DNA of 64,000 nt from an uncultured Bacteroidales bacterium (GTDB lineage Bacteria; Bacteroidota; Bacteroidia; Bacteroidales; FEN-979): the NCBI GenBank assembly GCA_903875045.1, contig CAIQUS010000093.1, positions 1 through 64,000 of the forward strand, written 5' to 3'. Shown here piece by piece: positions 26,694-35,243 of the stretch. The notes below the pieces were generated by a model. It had not been told where the DNA came from. It did no database searches and saw only the letters and a list, made by a program, of their open reading frames with translations. Each line of letters starts with the position of its first letter. Positions within the stretch are counted from its first letter, which is position 1. The position numbers and the translations under genes were made by a program.

Positions 26694-27317
26694 TCAGTAA
26701 TTGTTTACTCCGTTAACACGCATTAAATCCGTTTTCGTCACTCCATTCATTTTTTTAACCGTGGTCTGAGTTACCCGGTTAACCGCCTTAATGGAAGATC
26801 GGATATAGGCATGGAAATAAGACATTGGTGTTATTGTCGTGTTTGTTATAATAATATTTTGACCTGCTACAATTATAACCCTACCCTCCAAAATGTTATA
26901 ATTATTAATTGTCATCGTTTTCGGGGCATTATAGCATTTTCTGTCCATTTCAAAAGAATTCTCCAAGTTGCTTGCATATCGCATTATCCCAACGTTTATG
27001 TTTATAACATTAGTCGGCAATGGCCCTCCTGTCGTTCCTGTGGAATTTTGCAGCTGTACGTAAAATGTGCTTGCTGTTAGTGCAGGGGGTTGATAGCTGG
27101 CGTTTGTTTCACCGCTAATGTCTGTGTAAGTACCGGAATAGCTCGGGGCAGATTTCCATTGATAAGTTGGGGAAGTTCCATTTGGCGGGGTACTGGTTAA
27201 CTTTGCAGGCATACAGGTTGTGCAGGTCTCTTGGATTGCTGAAATCGTACCTGGTACGAGGGTCTGGTTCTTTCCCGGCAGGGAAATAGCAAGCAATAAA
27301 ATCATTAAATATCTCAT
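26694..27317 (-). CDS. Exported phage protein with Ig-like domain
   Basis: A 207-residue protein with a short signal peptide (YLMILLLAISLPGKNQ). Residues about 35-105 (PTYQWKSAPSYSGTYTDISG, FYVQLQNSTG) follow the pattern of bacterial immunoglobulin-like domains. The C-terminus has a repeated NGV motif (KKMNGVTKTDLMRVNGVNNY). It lies between the dockerin-containing protein and small late genes. It may be an accessory to the exported fibre-like protein beside it. Function not known. Confidence 0.55.
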   Translation of the reverse strand: MRYLMILLLAISLPGKNQTLVPGTISAIQETCTTCMPAKLTSTPPNGTSPTYQWKSAPSYSGTYTDISGETNASYQPPALTASTFYVQLQNSTGTTGGPLPTNVININVGIMRYASNLENSFEMDRKCYNAPKTMTINNYNILEGRVIIVAGQNIIITNTTITPMSYFHAYIRSSIKAVNRVTQTTVKKMNGVTKTDLMRVNGVNNY

Positions 27318-27318
27318 G

Positions 27319-29220
27319 TTACTGATGTTCTACAGAGTTAATATTTCCAAAAAAGTACATGGTTGACGATGACAGCGCAACTCCTACCGGCATGATCACA
27401 TTGTTTGCCCCGGCAGGCGCTGACTGGGTCAAGGTAGCGCCTGAATAACCGCTGGTTGAAACATAGATCAACCCGCCAACTGTCCAACTCCAGGTAGCAT
27501 CTTTAATACTTCCTTTGGTGAGCCAGTTCCCTGATCCGTTGGCAGCAATTGAAGCCTCTGCACAAACGGCCATGGCGTACCGGCAATTAGAGATCGTATC
27601 TGCTTTGCAAAATTGAGCCTTGCCTGAAGTGTTAATATAAACCACATCACCAATGGCTGAAGCTGCGTTGGCCGTTAACGGAACAACATCACCACTGACT
27701 GAATGATCTGTGCCGGGTATAGCGGTTGATTTGATTGTGCCTGAAATAAACACAGTGGCCTTAACGGTATCAACTATACTTGTTTGTATCCCGGTCCCAA
27801 GTGTCCAGGAACCTGCTGGTAAATCAACATATTCGATTTCTTTGTTTGCATTAAGTTTGAGGTATTTATTGGTGGTTCCCTTGTTATGCCTAACTTTGGT
27901 CATATTAATATCAAATCTATTATTCTCGGGATCGACGATTATCTGCTCATTAACACGGCCTTCAAGAGTTGTATTATCACCTATCCATATTGGATTACTT
28001 CTTCTTACCCCCCCTGAATTGCGAACGGCATAGGCAGTGATATAATTGACATTTCCGGTATCTTTCACCATTTGGAAATAATTCTGGAAATTAGTTTGGT
28101 AACCATAATAAGATGCTGAATTTCCGGAAAGATAAAGTGAATTTTGGTTGGAGGTTCCACTTGGATATACGATCATAGAATTTGCACGAAATTGTCCATC
28201 AAGTGTTAATGGTCTTGTGAATGATGCTGTTTTATAAGGCGGTGTACCATTATAAGCGAAGAAATAAGGATAACCGGGATCAGAAACCAATTTGTCGGGG
28301 TAGGGAATATATTTAGTACCATCCCAAGAAAGAATATTACTTGCGGGTGTAACTGTAGCTGGTAAAGTTTGCCAACTCTTATCACCCCGCCAATATTGTA
28401 AAGTTGTTCCTGTACTTATGGCAGGTTCCTTCGCGTTCCACTCATTAGAATTTCCACCGGTGGCTTTGATTTTAGCGTCAATGGTTAACTCATGCTCCGC
28501 TGATCTGTACATTGATATTACAGAATCGGGGTTAGTTTCGTAAACGGTTTGCATACCCCAATCATTTAATAAACCGCCAAAATACAATTTGTAATATAAT
28601 GGTATTCTCATACTACCTCCGACTTCTACATTCATTGTGTCAGAAGCATTATATCTATATGATTCTGCTGTTGGGCACTTGTAACTTAAACGGACTGATT
28701 TTCCCACAGAATACAAGGTTTGTTTGGCATTTAATACTGCATCTGCCTGTGTCCCTATTCCGCCAATCATTTGGGCTATTCCATAAATATCTCCGTAATC
28801 ATACCTGCCGTTACCATTATAATCTGCTCTGGTTCTCTGTTCATTAGTCATTTGAGTTGCCCCTCTTAGGTCGTTTCTGATAATTGTTTTATCACCTGCA
28901 TCGAGTTCACCATCATCATTAACATCTCCACTCCCGGCAGCGATATATGCACCATAGGGCATTACCACATTATTACTGCCTTTGGGGATGATTATACCTG
29001 AAGGGGTGATCCTCCAGGGGATGCTGTCGCTGCCTTGATCAAGCTGCATGGTGCCCCAATATAAATGCCCTTCGATATTTTTGAGATGAAGAGGGATTGC
29101 GGTTGATCCGGCTGGCATGTAAATGTCGGGGGTCGTTACCTTGCTGAATGAACCCGGGTTTTGGCTGAACACAATTTCGGTAACCAGAACCAAACACAAT
29201 GTTGCAATTAGATTTTTCAT
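27319..29220 (-). CDS. Exported fibre-like phage protein with dockerin-type calcium motifs
   Basis: A 633-residue protein with a signal peptide (NLIATLCLVLVTEIVFSQ). Residues about 97-155 hold two dockerin-type F-hand motifs: GDVNDDGELDAGDKTIIRND and ADYNGNGRYDYGDIYGIAQM, each with the D-x-N/D-x-D/N-G-x-x-D calcium loop. The middle is rich in beta strands; the last 125 residues (SGDVVPLTANAASAIGDVVY, WTVGGLIYVSTSGYSGATL) resemble a capsid-decoration or fibre-tip module and the end of the host protein at 233-2488. Its place, after the baseplate genes, is where tail fibres lie. A signal peptide on a tail fibre is unusual, so it might be secreted from the lysogen. Confidence 0.65.
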   Translation of the reverse strand: MKNLIATLCLVLVTEIVFSQNPGSFSKVTTPDIYMPAGSTAIPLHLKNIEGHLYWGTMQLDQGSDSIPWRITPSGIIIPKGSNNVVMPYGAYIAAGSGDVNDDGELDAGDKTIIRNDLRGATQMTNEQRTRADYNGNGRYDYGDIYGIAQMIGGIGTQADAVLNAKQTLYSVGKSVRLSYKCPTAESYRYNASDTMNVEVGGSMRIPLYYKLYFGGLLNDWGMQTVYETNPDSVISMYRSAEHELTIDAKIKATGGNSNEWNAKEPAISTGTTLQYWRGDKSWQTLPATVTPASNILSWDGTKYIPYPDKLVSDPGYPYFFAYNGTPPYKTASFTRPLTLDGQFRANSMIVYPSGTSNQNSLYLSGNSASYYGYQTNFQNYFQMVKDTGNVNYITAYAVRNSGGVRRSNPIWIGDNTTLEGRVNEQIIVDPENNRFDINMTKVRHNKGTTNKYLKLNANKEIEYVDLPAGSWTLGTGIQTSIVDTVKATVFISGTIKSTAIPGTDHSVSGDVVPLTANAASAIGDVVYINTSGKAQFCKADTISNCRYAMAVCAEASIAANGSGNWLTKGSIKDATWSWTVGGLIYVSTSGYSGATLTQSAPAGANNVIMPVGVALSSSTMYFFGNINSVEHQ

Positions 29221-29640
29221 TTAAAATAGTTTTTCAATGTTTATCGATAAATTGATTGTTGCCCCGTTCCAGTCGCCGCTGGACACATGAAGGCTGGTCA
29301 ACAGGGCAAAAGGAATATTCAGGGTTAATGTGAGCAGTGCATTTGCTTCGATAGCCTCATTCATCAACTCCTTTGAAGTGTCGGCAGTGGTGATAATGAC
29401 CGACACCGGGTTCGCCGTTGTATTTTCAATTGTAATGGTCTTCAAAAGATATTTAACCGGTATTACATAGTTAAGCAGCACATCGTGCGAAATGTTCTCG
29501 GCTGTGAAATTGAAAGGGACCGTGACGGTTTTAGAAATCCAGTTCGCCCCGTCAAACCACATAAAATCACCTGCAGCATTACCCGGGGGCAATGATCCGT
29601 TTCCTGCAAGCAGATTGATCAATGTGGTTGTACCGTCCAT
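29221..29640 (-). CDS. Tail-associated beta-rich protein of unknown function
   Basis: A 139-residue protein, beta-rich, without signal peptide. The start (LPPGNAAGDFMWFDGANWIS) resembles the S-x-G-x-x-x-W segments of fibre and surface proteins, and the stop touches the start codon of the exported fibre-like gene. Probably a fibre or fibre-connector component; not recognised. Confidence 0.5.
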   Translation of the reverse strand: MDGTTTLINLLAGNGSLPPGNAAGDFMWFDGANWISKTVTVPFNFTAENISHDVLLNYVIPVKYLLKTITIENTTANPVSVIITTADTSKELMNEAIEANALLTLTLNIPFALLTSLHVSSGDWNGATINLSINIEKLF

Positions 29641-29645
29641 AACGC

Positions 29646-30485
29646 TTAAAGTGTGATCACAACATAATAAATGTGAAATTTAATGTTAGCGGATCCTGTA
29701 TTCAGCGCTGTACCGGATGACAGTTGGACATGAACAGAATTATTAACATACATTTCAGATGGCTCCGGCAACATGTCCTGCATTTTGGAGGTAGCGGATT
29801 CAATAAAGTTGTTCGGAAACGATCCAATATGTGCATGTAATTCATCAGTGAGATACATCACATCAAGGTTCTGGACCCCTACATTTACTGTCGATGTAGG
29901 GACTATCCATGCGGAAATCGATACGACCTTGATCGCAGTACCGGCTCCTTGCGCTGTTACCAGTGTCCGGGCATTGTGCAATTCGCTGACAGCATAAGTA
30001 ACAGTGGCATATTTGAGCAGCTGTGCTGCTGGTGCCGGAACATGGGATACAACCTCCTGTGTGACCATTGAAAGAAGATTTAAAGCCGGGAAAGGGATGC
30101 CACCGGGGGGACAGCTTGATGCAAGTTCTACAGCGTATTGCCGGGATTCATATACATCATGATCAGAGAGGTCTTTGAATGTGCGCAACTCTGTGGTGGT
30201 GATGTCCGGTACCAGGTACAACGACTGTGTTTCCGTGTAGCCTGACAGAAATGCCGCCGGAACATAGAACAGTTCATTGTCAATGAAGAGTATCCCTGCG
30301 GTTACACTCATTGTTCCATCCCCGGCTGTCGGGACCAGTCCGGTGATGATACATGTGCCTGTGTGTCCCATCAGCCCGGTTACGATAGCGCCAAGGGCTT
30401 CTTTTGTCTTATTCTGTATGAACTCCCAATCTTCGGGGCGCAATGGCTGGCCTATGCCAGTGGTTACTGCTAATAATTTATCCAT
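29646..30485 (-). CDS. Probable tail fibre or baseplate-distal structural protein
   Basis: A 279-residue protein. QPLRPEDWEFIQNKTKEALG near the N-terminus and the beta-rich middle (AGDGTMSVTAGILFIDNELF) look like the collar/attachment part of a fibre in Bacteroidota Mu-like phages. It lies directly after the gp47/gp48-like baseplate genes, where Mu has its fibre gene. The family is not known to me by name. Confidence 0.5.
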   Translation of the reverse strand: MDKLLAVTTGIGQPLRPEDWEFIQNKTKEALGAIVTGLMGHTGTCIITGLVPTAGDGTMSVTAGILFIDNELFYVPAAFLSGYTETQSLYLVPDITTTELRTFKDLSDHDVYESRQYAVELASSCPPGGIPFPALNLLSMVTQEVVSHVPAPAAQLLKYATVTYAVSELHNARTLVTAQGAGTAIKVVSISAWIVPTSTVNVGVQNLDVMYLTDELHAHIGSFPNNFIESATSKMQDMLPEPSEMYVNNSVHVQLSSGTALNTGSANIKFHIYYVVITL

Positions 30486-30486
30486 G

Positions 30487-30945
30487 TTATATCAATTGAA
30501 TTATGAACGATTTTCCTACCATCTTGAATTTTTGAACATACGCGGCAATTGCATTGCATTCAGCCTCTAATGCACCGGGGACTTCAACCACAAAATCAAT
30601 ATTGATGGTAACATTGTTTGCATAACAGTAGTTATTAGGTTCTACCGCGTAAAAGTCATCATCACCCGATGGGGGGCTGTGATAGAAACACCACGGACCA
30701 AGCTGGTGGCCATCAACGATGGTTATTTCAGGTGAGCTATACAGGTCGCGGAGATACTTTTCCAGATAACATATCTGCGGGGTCATCCTGGCATCGCGCA
30801 ATGACAGGATACGAAAGGCACGCAACCGGTCGAGGATATCACTTAAGTAGCTCAGGTAAACTTTTACCCAGGCTATAAAGCCAACTTTGCGCTTGGCGAA
30901 TGGCAGAAGGATCTGCCCGATTTTATACAGCGAGAATTCCCACAT
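30487..30945 (-). CDS. Baseplate wedge protein, gp48-like by position
   Basis: A 152-residue protein with an alpha-helical first half (QILLPFAKRKVGFIAWVKVY) and beta second half (NNVTINIDFVVEVPGALEAE). Its start overlaps the end of the gp47-like gene by 1 bp. In Mu the gene after gp47 is gp48, a tail/baseplate protein of similar size. Assignment is by synteny only. Confidence 0.5.
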   Translation of the reverse strand: MWEFSLYKIGQILLPFAKRKVGFIAWVKVYLSYLSDILDRLRAFRILSLRDARMTPQICYLEKYLRDLYSSPEITIVDGHQLGPWCFYHSPPSGDDDFYAVEPNNYCYANNVTINIDFVVEVPGALEAECNAIAAYVQKFKMVGKSFIIQLI

Positions 30946-31841
30946 TATTCTTCAACATTTACAACTGTTTTGTCGACGTAAACGAAGCTTGATGCATCGA
31001 TGTCAATTTCAAAATGTCCGGCAACGCTGTTCACAAACATGTCTACCTCGGAATAGGTTCCACCTGCAGGCCGGTGCCAGGCGTGTTCGAGTTTTACATC
31101 CACAACGCCTTCAGCTGCCTGGATGGCATCGACAAGTTTTGACATACGTAAAATGCCATCAAACTCAAGTGCATTGCCAAAAGAGGCAATCGCATCTGAA
31201 ATAGGAAATACGCTACTGTCCCTGAGCAGGCTGTTGTTGCTTCTCAGTACCATCCTGTCGCGGATGATCCGTATGTTTACCCGTAATTGATCGGCAGCAA
31301 GGCTTTTAATCTCCAACTTGGTACCGGCATCGCGCCAGGCATTCCAGAACGCACTAAAAGCATTCTTTTCATCGGTGGTAAGTGCAGTTTTGGCCCCTCC
31401 AACCTCTTTGGCAACTTTCAAAATTACTTTCCCGTTGAACTCCTGTGCCGATGCATATTTTATGATCCGTGCATCAGGGTCATACACAGCATACGAATAC
31501 TGGTAATCGGCCCATACGAGTTCGTGGCCATACTGATACTTTTTACTCTCTTCGGCATACCAGCGCAGGGTATGAGGACGTTTGGCAGCCATAATGGCAT
31601 CAATGGTCATAACCAGTTTGTCGTACAACGTTTCAATGGTCCAGCTTCCAACCGCGAACACGTAAAGAAACAGCCTCCAAATCGCAACTTTGGAAGTACT
31701 CCGTAGATCAGCCAGCAGCTGATCCGCATTGTCCATGACATAAGAAGGGTTTTGAGGATCCACCACCCAATCGTGCAGCTCCTGCATGTCGGCCTTGGTC
31801 GTTGCCATGGCGTTGTATATTTCAGCGATCGTTCGTGCCAT
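30945..31841 (-). CDS. Baseplate J-like protein, gp47-like
   Basis: A 298-residue protein. TIAEIYNAMATTKADM at the start, an SKVAIWRLFLYVFAVGSWTI helix, and the C-terminal pattern AAEGVVDVKLEHAWHRPAGG match the Bacteroidota version of the baseplate J (gp47) family, which forms the wedge of the contractile tail baseplate. Neighbours on both sides overlap by 1 bp. Confidence comes from pattern and gene order rather than from a conserved catalytic motif. Confidence 0.6.
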   Translation of the reverse strand: MARTIAEIYNAMATTKADMQELHDWVVDPQNPSYVMDNADQLLADLRSTSKVAIWRLFLYVFAVGSWTIETLYDKLVMTIDAIMAAKRPHTLRWYAEESKKYQYGHELVWADYQYSYAVYDPDARIIKYASAQEFNGKVILKVAKEVGGAKTALTTDEKNAFSAFWNAWRDAGTKLEIKSLAADQLRVNIRIIRDRMVLRSNNSLLRDSSVFPISDAIASFGNALEFDGILRMSKLVDAIQAAEGVVDVKLEHAWHRPAGGTYSEVDMFVNSVAGHFEIDIDASSFVYVDKTVVNVEE

Positions 31842-32458
31842 TATAGTACTTTCCAGATTATTTGATGAATAATTCCTTTTGATGGTGCATCCAGGTAAAC
31901 ACAGGCGCGAACATAATTTGTCAGCAACCCGATGATGTTGTAGGTGTGAATTTCCACGTCCGGATCCAAATACACCATTGACCAGGGAACATGGCTGAAG
32001 TTTATTCCATCGAGGCTCTGGTCGATGTACATCTTCACTTTTTGTGACCAGTCGAGCGCTGGATCATGCGACAGGTCGCCATCGCCAAGGCCGGTGTAGT
32101 TGATCTGCACGGTGAGCCGTTCACGAAGGTTGTAGAGCCTTACCCGGTTGAACTCACAATCACCGTTCACCAGGTCGTATTCTAAGTTTTGTACGACCAT
32201 AATAAGATCCTTCTCCGAAAGTTGTACTTCCTCCCCCATGCCCGACACAGGGTTGATCACGTTGCGCGAAAAGTAATCGGCAACCAGGTTATTTACAACC
32301 AGGGTGGGTTTGTTAACCCTGGTACCTGCCGGTACTTCCAGATCGAGCTGCAACTCCGGGTTTGCCTCCAACAGGTCAAACACGCCCGCAATCGACCCCA
32401 TTTCCTGTAAGGCAATGTCGAATACGGTTTGACCAGATTGAGCAGTTACGGATTCCAT
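31841..32458 (-). CDS. Tail protein with LysM-like N-terminal domain, long paralog
   Basis: A 205-residue protein. Its first 70 residues (SGQTVFDIALQEMGSIAGVF, DLLEANPELQLDLEV, ADYFSRNVINPVSG) match the separate 76-residue protein encoded next to it; the order T-V-F-D-I-A, N-P, L-x-V-P-A-G-T recalls LysM and phage gpX tail modules. The remaining 130 residues are beta-rich (RLTVQINYTGLGDGDLS). Probably part of the baseplate hub or a peptidoglycan-binding tail piece. Confidence 0.55.
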   Translation of the reverse strand: MESVTAQSGQTVFDIALQEMGSIAGVFDLLEANPELQLDLEVPAGTRVNKPTLVVNNLVADYFSRNVINPVSGMGEEVQLSEKDLIMVVQNLEYDLVNGDCEFNRVRLYNLRERLTVQINYTGLGDGDLSHDPALDWSQKVKMYIDQSLDGINFSHVPWSMVYLDPDVEIHTYNIIGLLTNYVRACVYLDAPSKGIIHQIIWKVL

Positions 32459-32479
32459 TTTTTCAGCCCTTGTTGTAAT

Positions 32480-32710
32480 TCATTCAACCACATCCGACAC
32501 CGGGGTGATCCCGTTGCGCGAATAGTATTCTGCCACACGCAGATCAATGACCGGTGTTGGCTTTTTTACATTGGTACCGACAGATACCGCCATATCCAAC
32601 TGTAACCCCGGATTGGCTTCCAGCAGGTCAAACACCCCCTCAATCGAACCAAGTTCCTGAAGGGAAATGTCGAAGATGGTTTGTCCGAATTGTGCTGTTA
32701 TTGATTTCAT
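32480..32710 (-). CDS. LysM-like tail protein, short paralog
   Basis: A 76-residue protein that aligns along its whole length with the first 76 residues of the neighbour at 31841-32458: FGQTIFDISLQELGSIEGVF against SGQTVFDIALQEMGSIAGVF, and VAEYYSRNGITPVSD against VADYFSRNVINPVSG. A tandem duplication in which one copy gained, or the other lost, a C-terminal domain. The LysM/gpX-like module may bind peptidoglycan or the tail tip. It overlaps the gp46-like gene by 1 bp. Confidence 0.6.
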   Translation of the reverse strand: MKSITAQFGQTIFDISLQELGSIEGVFDLLEANPGLQLDMAVSVGTNVKKPTPVIDLRVAEYYSRNGITPVSDVVE

Positions 32711-33000
32711 TAATAATTTGCCTTTATGTTTAATGGATCAGATGATTTTAACTGTGAAACATTCAAACCATCGCCCACAAACTGGATGCGTATTTTACGC
32801 AACATTTCAGCGGGGTCTTCATCGTTTAAAAAGCCCTGTAAACCAACCCCGACAGTGGGTGCCTGTTTATATTCACCTTCTCCGGCTTCCAACAGGTCGG
32901 CCTGGTGCTGAAGCGTTGAATCACCAATAACGAAATCGCCATTTTTGCAGGCGATATCACCGGTATCCTGGTCGTACAATATGTCGGTTACTAAGGCCAT
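32710..33000 (-). CDS. gp46-like baseplate protein (GPW/gp25-related role)
   Basis: A 96-residue protein: DTGDIACKNGDFVIGDSTLQ, then GEYKQAPTVGVGLQGFL and a RKIRIQFVGDGLNV segment. This is the pattern of the small baseplate protein at the gp46 place in Bacteroidota Mu-like phages, which replaces gp25/GPW. It starts 2 bp after the stop of the frame at 33003-33245. Confidence 0.65.
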   Translation of the reverse strand: MALVTDILYDQDTGDIACKNGDFVIGDSTLQHQADLLEAGEGEYKQAPTVGVGLQGFLNDEDPAEMLRKIRIQFVGDGLNVSQLKSSDPLNIKANY

Positions 33001-33002
33001 GT

Positions 33003-33245
33003 TTAACTTATCGTTCCTGTTCCTGTTGCGGTGGTTACCCCTGTTTGAGCTGTGGCGCTCCCGGCTGTTGCAACCGGGATCCCGGTTGCCACTGTCACCG
33101 TAGCTGTTTTCACAAATGTTTCGATGAGTGTGCTCAACTGTTCGGCAAATTCACGTAACACGGTTCGGTTTTTTTCATCATTTCCTGCATCAGTGATGAA
33201 ATTCCTTGTTTCAGCGGTGATTTTTGCAATGCCATTTAAATCTAT
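33003..33245 (-). CDS. -1 frame extension of the gp45-like spike, no start codon of its own
   Basis: This frame encodes 80 residues (IDLNGIAKITAETRNFITD, then REFAEQLSTLIETFVKTA and a T/A/G-rich end) and fills the gap between the gp45-like and gp46-like genes. Between the preceding in-frame stop and the protein there is no ATG, GTG or TTG; the first candidate, a GTG, lies 24 codons in. It enters exactly at the slippery heptamer T-TTA-AAA (33245-33251, minus strand) that directly precedes the gp45 stop TAG. I infer a -1 ribosomal frameshift that makes a longer gp45. Initiation at a rare codon (ATA, ATT) is the alternative. Confidence 0.55.
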   Translation of the reverse strand: MDLNGIAKITAETRNFITDAGNDEKNRTVLREFAEQLSTLIETFVKTATVTVATGIPVATAGSATAQTGVTTATGTGTIS

Positions 33246-33745
33246 TTTAAAAGCGATTGATAATCCATTTTAAACTTTTCAATTGCCGCGATGGTCGGAG
33301 GCAAGGGTGTTCCGGAGGGGCCGTTGGGCGTACTGACTGTAAGTTTGGAAATGATATCGGAAACCGAAGCAAAGAGCTTTGTCAGGCTGGTCGTATTGTT
33401 CTTGATGTTCACCTTCTTTGCCACACTGTCAATTTCAACTACCAGGCCATCCTGGTCATATTTTATCAGTTCAACCTCATCGGCTTTGATGATTGCCAGG
33501 TCGCGAAGTTTCCCCTGGCTCAAATCGGCAACGATGACCATGCTGCCAACCTTTGGTTTGATCAAAAGTTTTCCCGGGTCAATGATGCTGAATAATTTTA
33601 CTTCACTTAGCTCCAGCGTTCCATACATGACACTGCAGTCCTTATCGCTCACCTTTGTCACGGTAGCAATAAAGAATGGCTGTCCCAGGTCATTTAACCC
33701 GGAGATGTCGCGAATGCGCTGCCGTATTTCCCTCAGGTCGCTCAT
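33242..33745 (-). CDS. Baseplate spike protein, gp45/gpV-like
   Basis: A 167-residue protein with an OB-fold-like start (ATVTKVSDKDCSVMYGTLEL, KVGSMVIVADLSQG), a beta stretch (VEIDSVAKKVNIKNNTTSL) and the ending TVSTPNGPSGTPLPPTIAAI that is usual for gp45 proteins of Bacteroidota Mu-like phages. It should form the trimeric spike that pierces the outer membrane. Its last codons are TTA AAA TAG, a slippery site (see 33003-33245). Overlaps the gp44-like gene by 4 bp. Confidence 0.65.
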   Translation of the reverse strand: MSDLREIRQRIRDISGLNDLGQPFFIATVTKVSDKDCSVMYGTLELSEVKLFSIIDPGKLLIKPKVGSMVIVADLSQGKLRDLAIIKADEVELIKYDQDGLVVEIDSVAKKVNIKNNTTSLTKLFASVSDIISKLTVSTPNGPSGTPLPPTIAAIEKFKMDYQSLLK

Positions 33746-34689
33746 ATCTTCATGCCTACAGTTACCTTACGCTGGCCACCGGCGCTGCTGATGGTTGTCT
33801 CAACCTCGAGCACGTAATAGTCACCGTTTTTAAATTCATAATCTTTATCTTCGATGGTTGCTTTATAACCTGCATCACAATACGGGATCAGCCAGCCGGT
33901 CAAACTTCCGGAGTACCCGGTATAGCTTTTAACTTTAAGCTGCTCCTTGGCCAGTGACTGCAGGGTTGCCTTATCACTGACACCATCAATTTTAATATTT
34001 ACCTGGTCTCCACCGGTTGCTCCGGCTGACTCCCGGATAACTTTTCCATCTTTGCCTTTACCTTCCACAATCACTTCCACAACCCTGTCCCTGGCATCCT
34101 TATACTCAAGTTCACTTTTTTCAATATTATCCTGAAAGGAATATTTCACCTTCCCGGTGATCTCCTGGTACTGAGGATGCACCTGCAGCACCTTACCTTT
34201 GATGTAAACATTTGCCTTGCTTTCTTCCTGTATTTTTTTCAGGATATCATATCCGGTATTTCCACGAATAACGAACTTGTCATACTTGAACGAATAGTCG
34301 CAGTTCAGGGTGAATTCTCCAACCTGTGAGCAGATATAACTGAGGATATCCTTAACATCCGGAGAAACAAATTCTTTGTCGGCAACAGGTTTTCTGAATT
34401 GAAATACAGCATCCTCACAGTTGAGTTTGATCGCGCCGCCATCGGTGGAGATGCTTTCGAGGTAGCCTTCAAATTCGGTTACAAGTTCACCATCGTATCC
34501 TGCCTGGATCAGCACGGTGTCACCTCTTTTGATGTTGCTTTCAATTTCAATGGCCTTATTGAAACATGTACCTGGCAATACAATTTCGGCTGTATCGCTC
34601 AACTGCTCAACACTGCGAACGATCTTCACACTGTCAAGCATCATAAGCTTATACTTTCCAACTGTTATCTTCCAGGTGATATCGTACAT
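33742..34689 (-). CDS. Baseplate hub protein, gp44/gpD-like
   Basis: A 315-residue protein. IVRSVEQLSDTAEIVLPGTC and SNIKRGDTVLIQAGYDGEL are the first beta barrel of the gpD/gp44 (VgrG-like) hub; YDILKKIQEESKANVYIKGK matches the second. It should connect the tail tube to the spike. Genes on each side overlap by 1 and 4 bp. Assignment is by motif pattern and synteny. Confidence 0.65.
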   Translation of the reverse strand: MYDITWKITVGKYKLMMLDSVKIVRSVEQLSDTAEIVLPGTCFNKAIEIESNIKRGDTVLIQAGYDGELVTEFEGYLESISTDGGAIKLNCEDAVFQFRKPVADKEFVSPDVKDILSYICSQVGEFTLNCDYSFKYDKFVIRGNTGYDILKKIQEESKANVYIKGKVLQVHPQYQEITGKVKYSFQDNIEKSELEYKDARDRVVEVIVEGKGKDGKVIRESAGATGGDQVNIKIDGVSDKATLQSLAKEQLKVKSYTGYSGSLTGWLIPYCDAGYKATIEDKDYEFKNGDYYVLEVETTISSAGGQRKVTVGMKI

Positions 34690-35240
34690 TATTTATCCTC
34701 GATTAAAAGTTTAAAAGCATCATCACTGTATGCTTTGATTTCAAATGCCTGGTTGTTTGTGCCTTTTGTGAAAGGGAGGTCAAAGCTCTCAATGGCGATC
34801 GTGTCAATATCTCGATCATTAAGCAGTGTGCAAAACACTTCAACGGCCCTATGTTGTTTGAAAAATGCCCGCACCTGGTCAACTTCTTTCGGGTAGGTAT
34901 CGTCATCACTGATAAACACCCCTGATATGGTGATATCAACATCATCCTCGGTCCAGTGTTCTTTGACAGATCCACGCTTGGTTCCTTTTGACACAGTGCG
35001 CCTGGTGATCACATTTTTGAAACCAAGTGTGATTACCGGGTCAATGGGAAACTTAAAATCGGTTAGCCCTTTGCATTTGAATGTTAAGGGGTATTGGTGC
35101 TGCACCTGAAAAATGCTATTAGTTTCTCCTGCATAATCAAGCGAATTCCTCTCTTTATCATAAGCAACAATAACAACCTTGTCCTTTGCATAAAAAGGGG
35201 GCAGGTTGAATCCGGATGCGTATGTTGGGTTTATGTCCAT
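34689..35240 (-). CDS. Tail protein of the DUF6046 type
   Basis: A 183-residue protein encoded between the tape measure and the hub. IDPVITLGFKNVITRRTVSK, GSVKEHWTEDDVDITISG and the end KAYSDDAFKLLIEDK fit the DUF6046 family of Bacteroidota phages, which fills the place of LysM/baseplate-initiator proteins. Likely a tail-tip protein; family name from memory. Confidence 0.55.
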   Translation of the reverse strand: MDINPTYASGFNLPPFYAKDKVVIVAYDKERNSLDYAGETNSIFQVQHQYPLTFKCKGLTDFKFPIDPVITLGFKNVITRRTVSKGTKRGSVKEHWTEDDVDITISGVFISDDDTYPKEVDQVRAFFKQHRAVEVFCTLLNDRDIDTIAIESFDLPFTKGTNNQAFEIKAYSDDAFKLLIEDK

Positions 35241-35243
35241 TGC

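Noticed and set aside
30669-31706. Several plus-strand frames of 70-140 codons in the baseplate region
   Set aside because: They are antisense to overlapping, well-packed tail genes and lack coding character.
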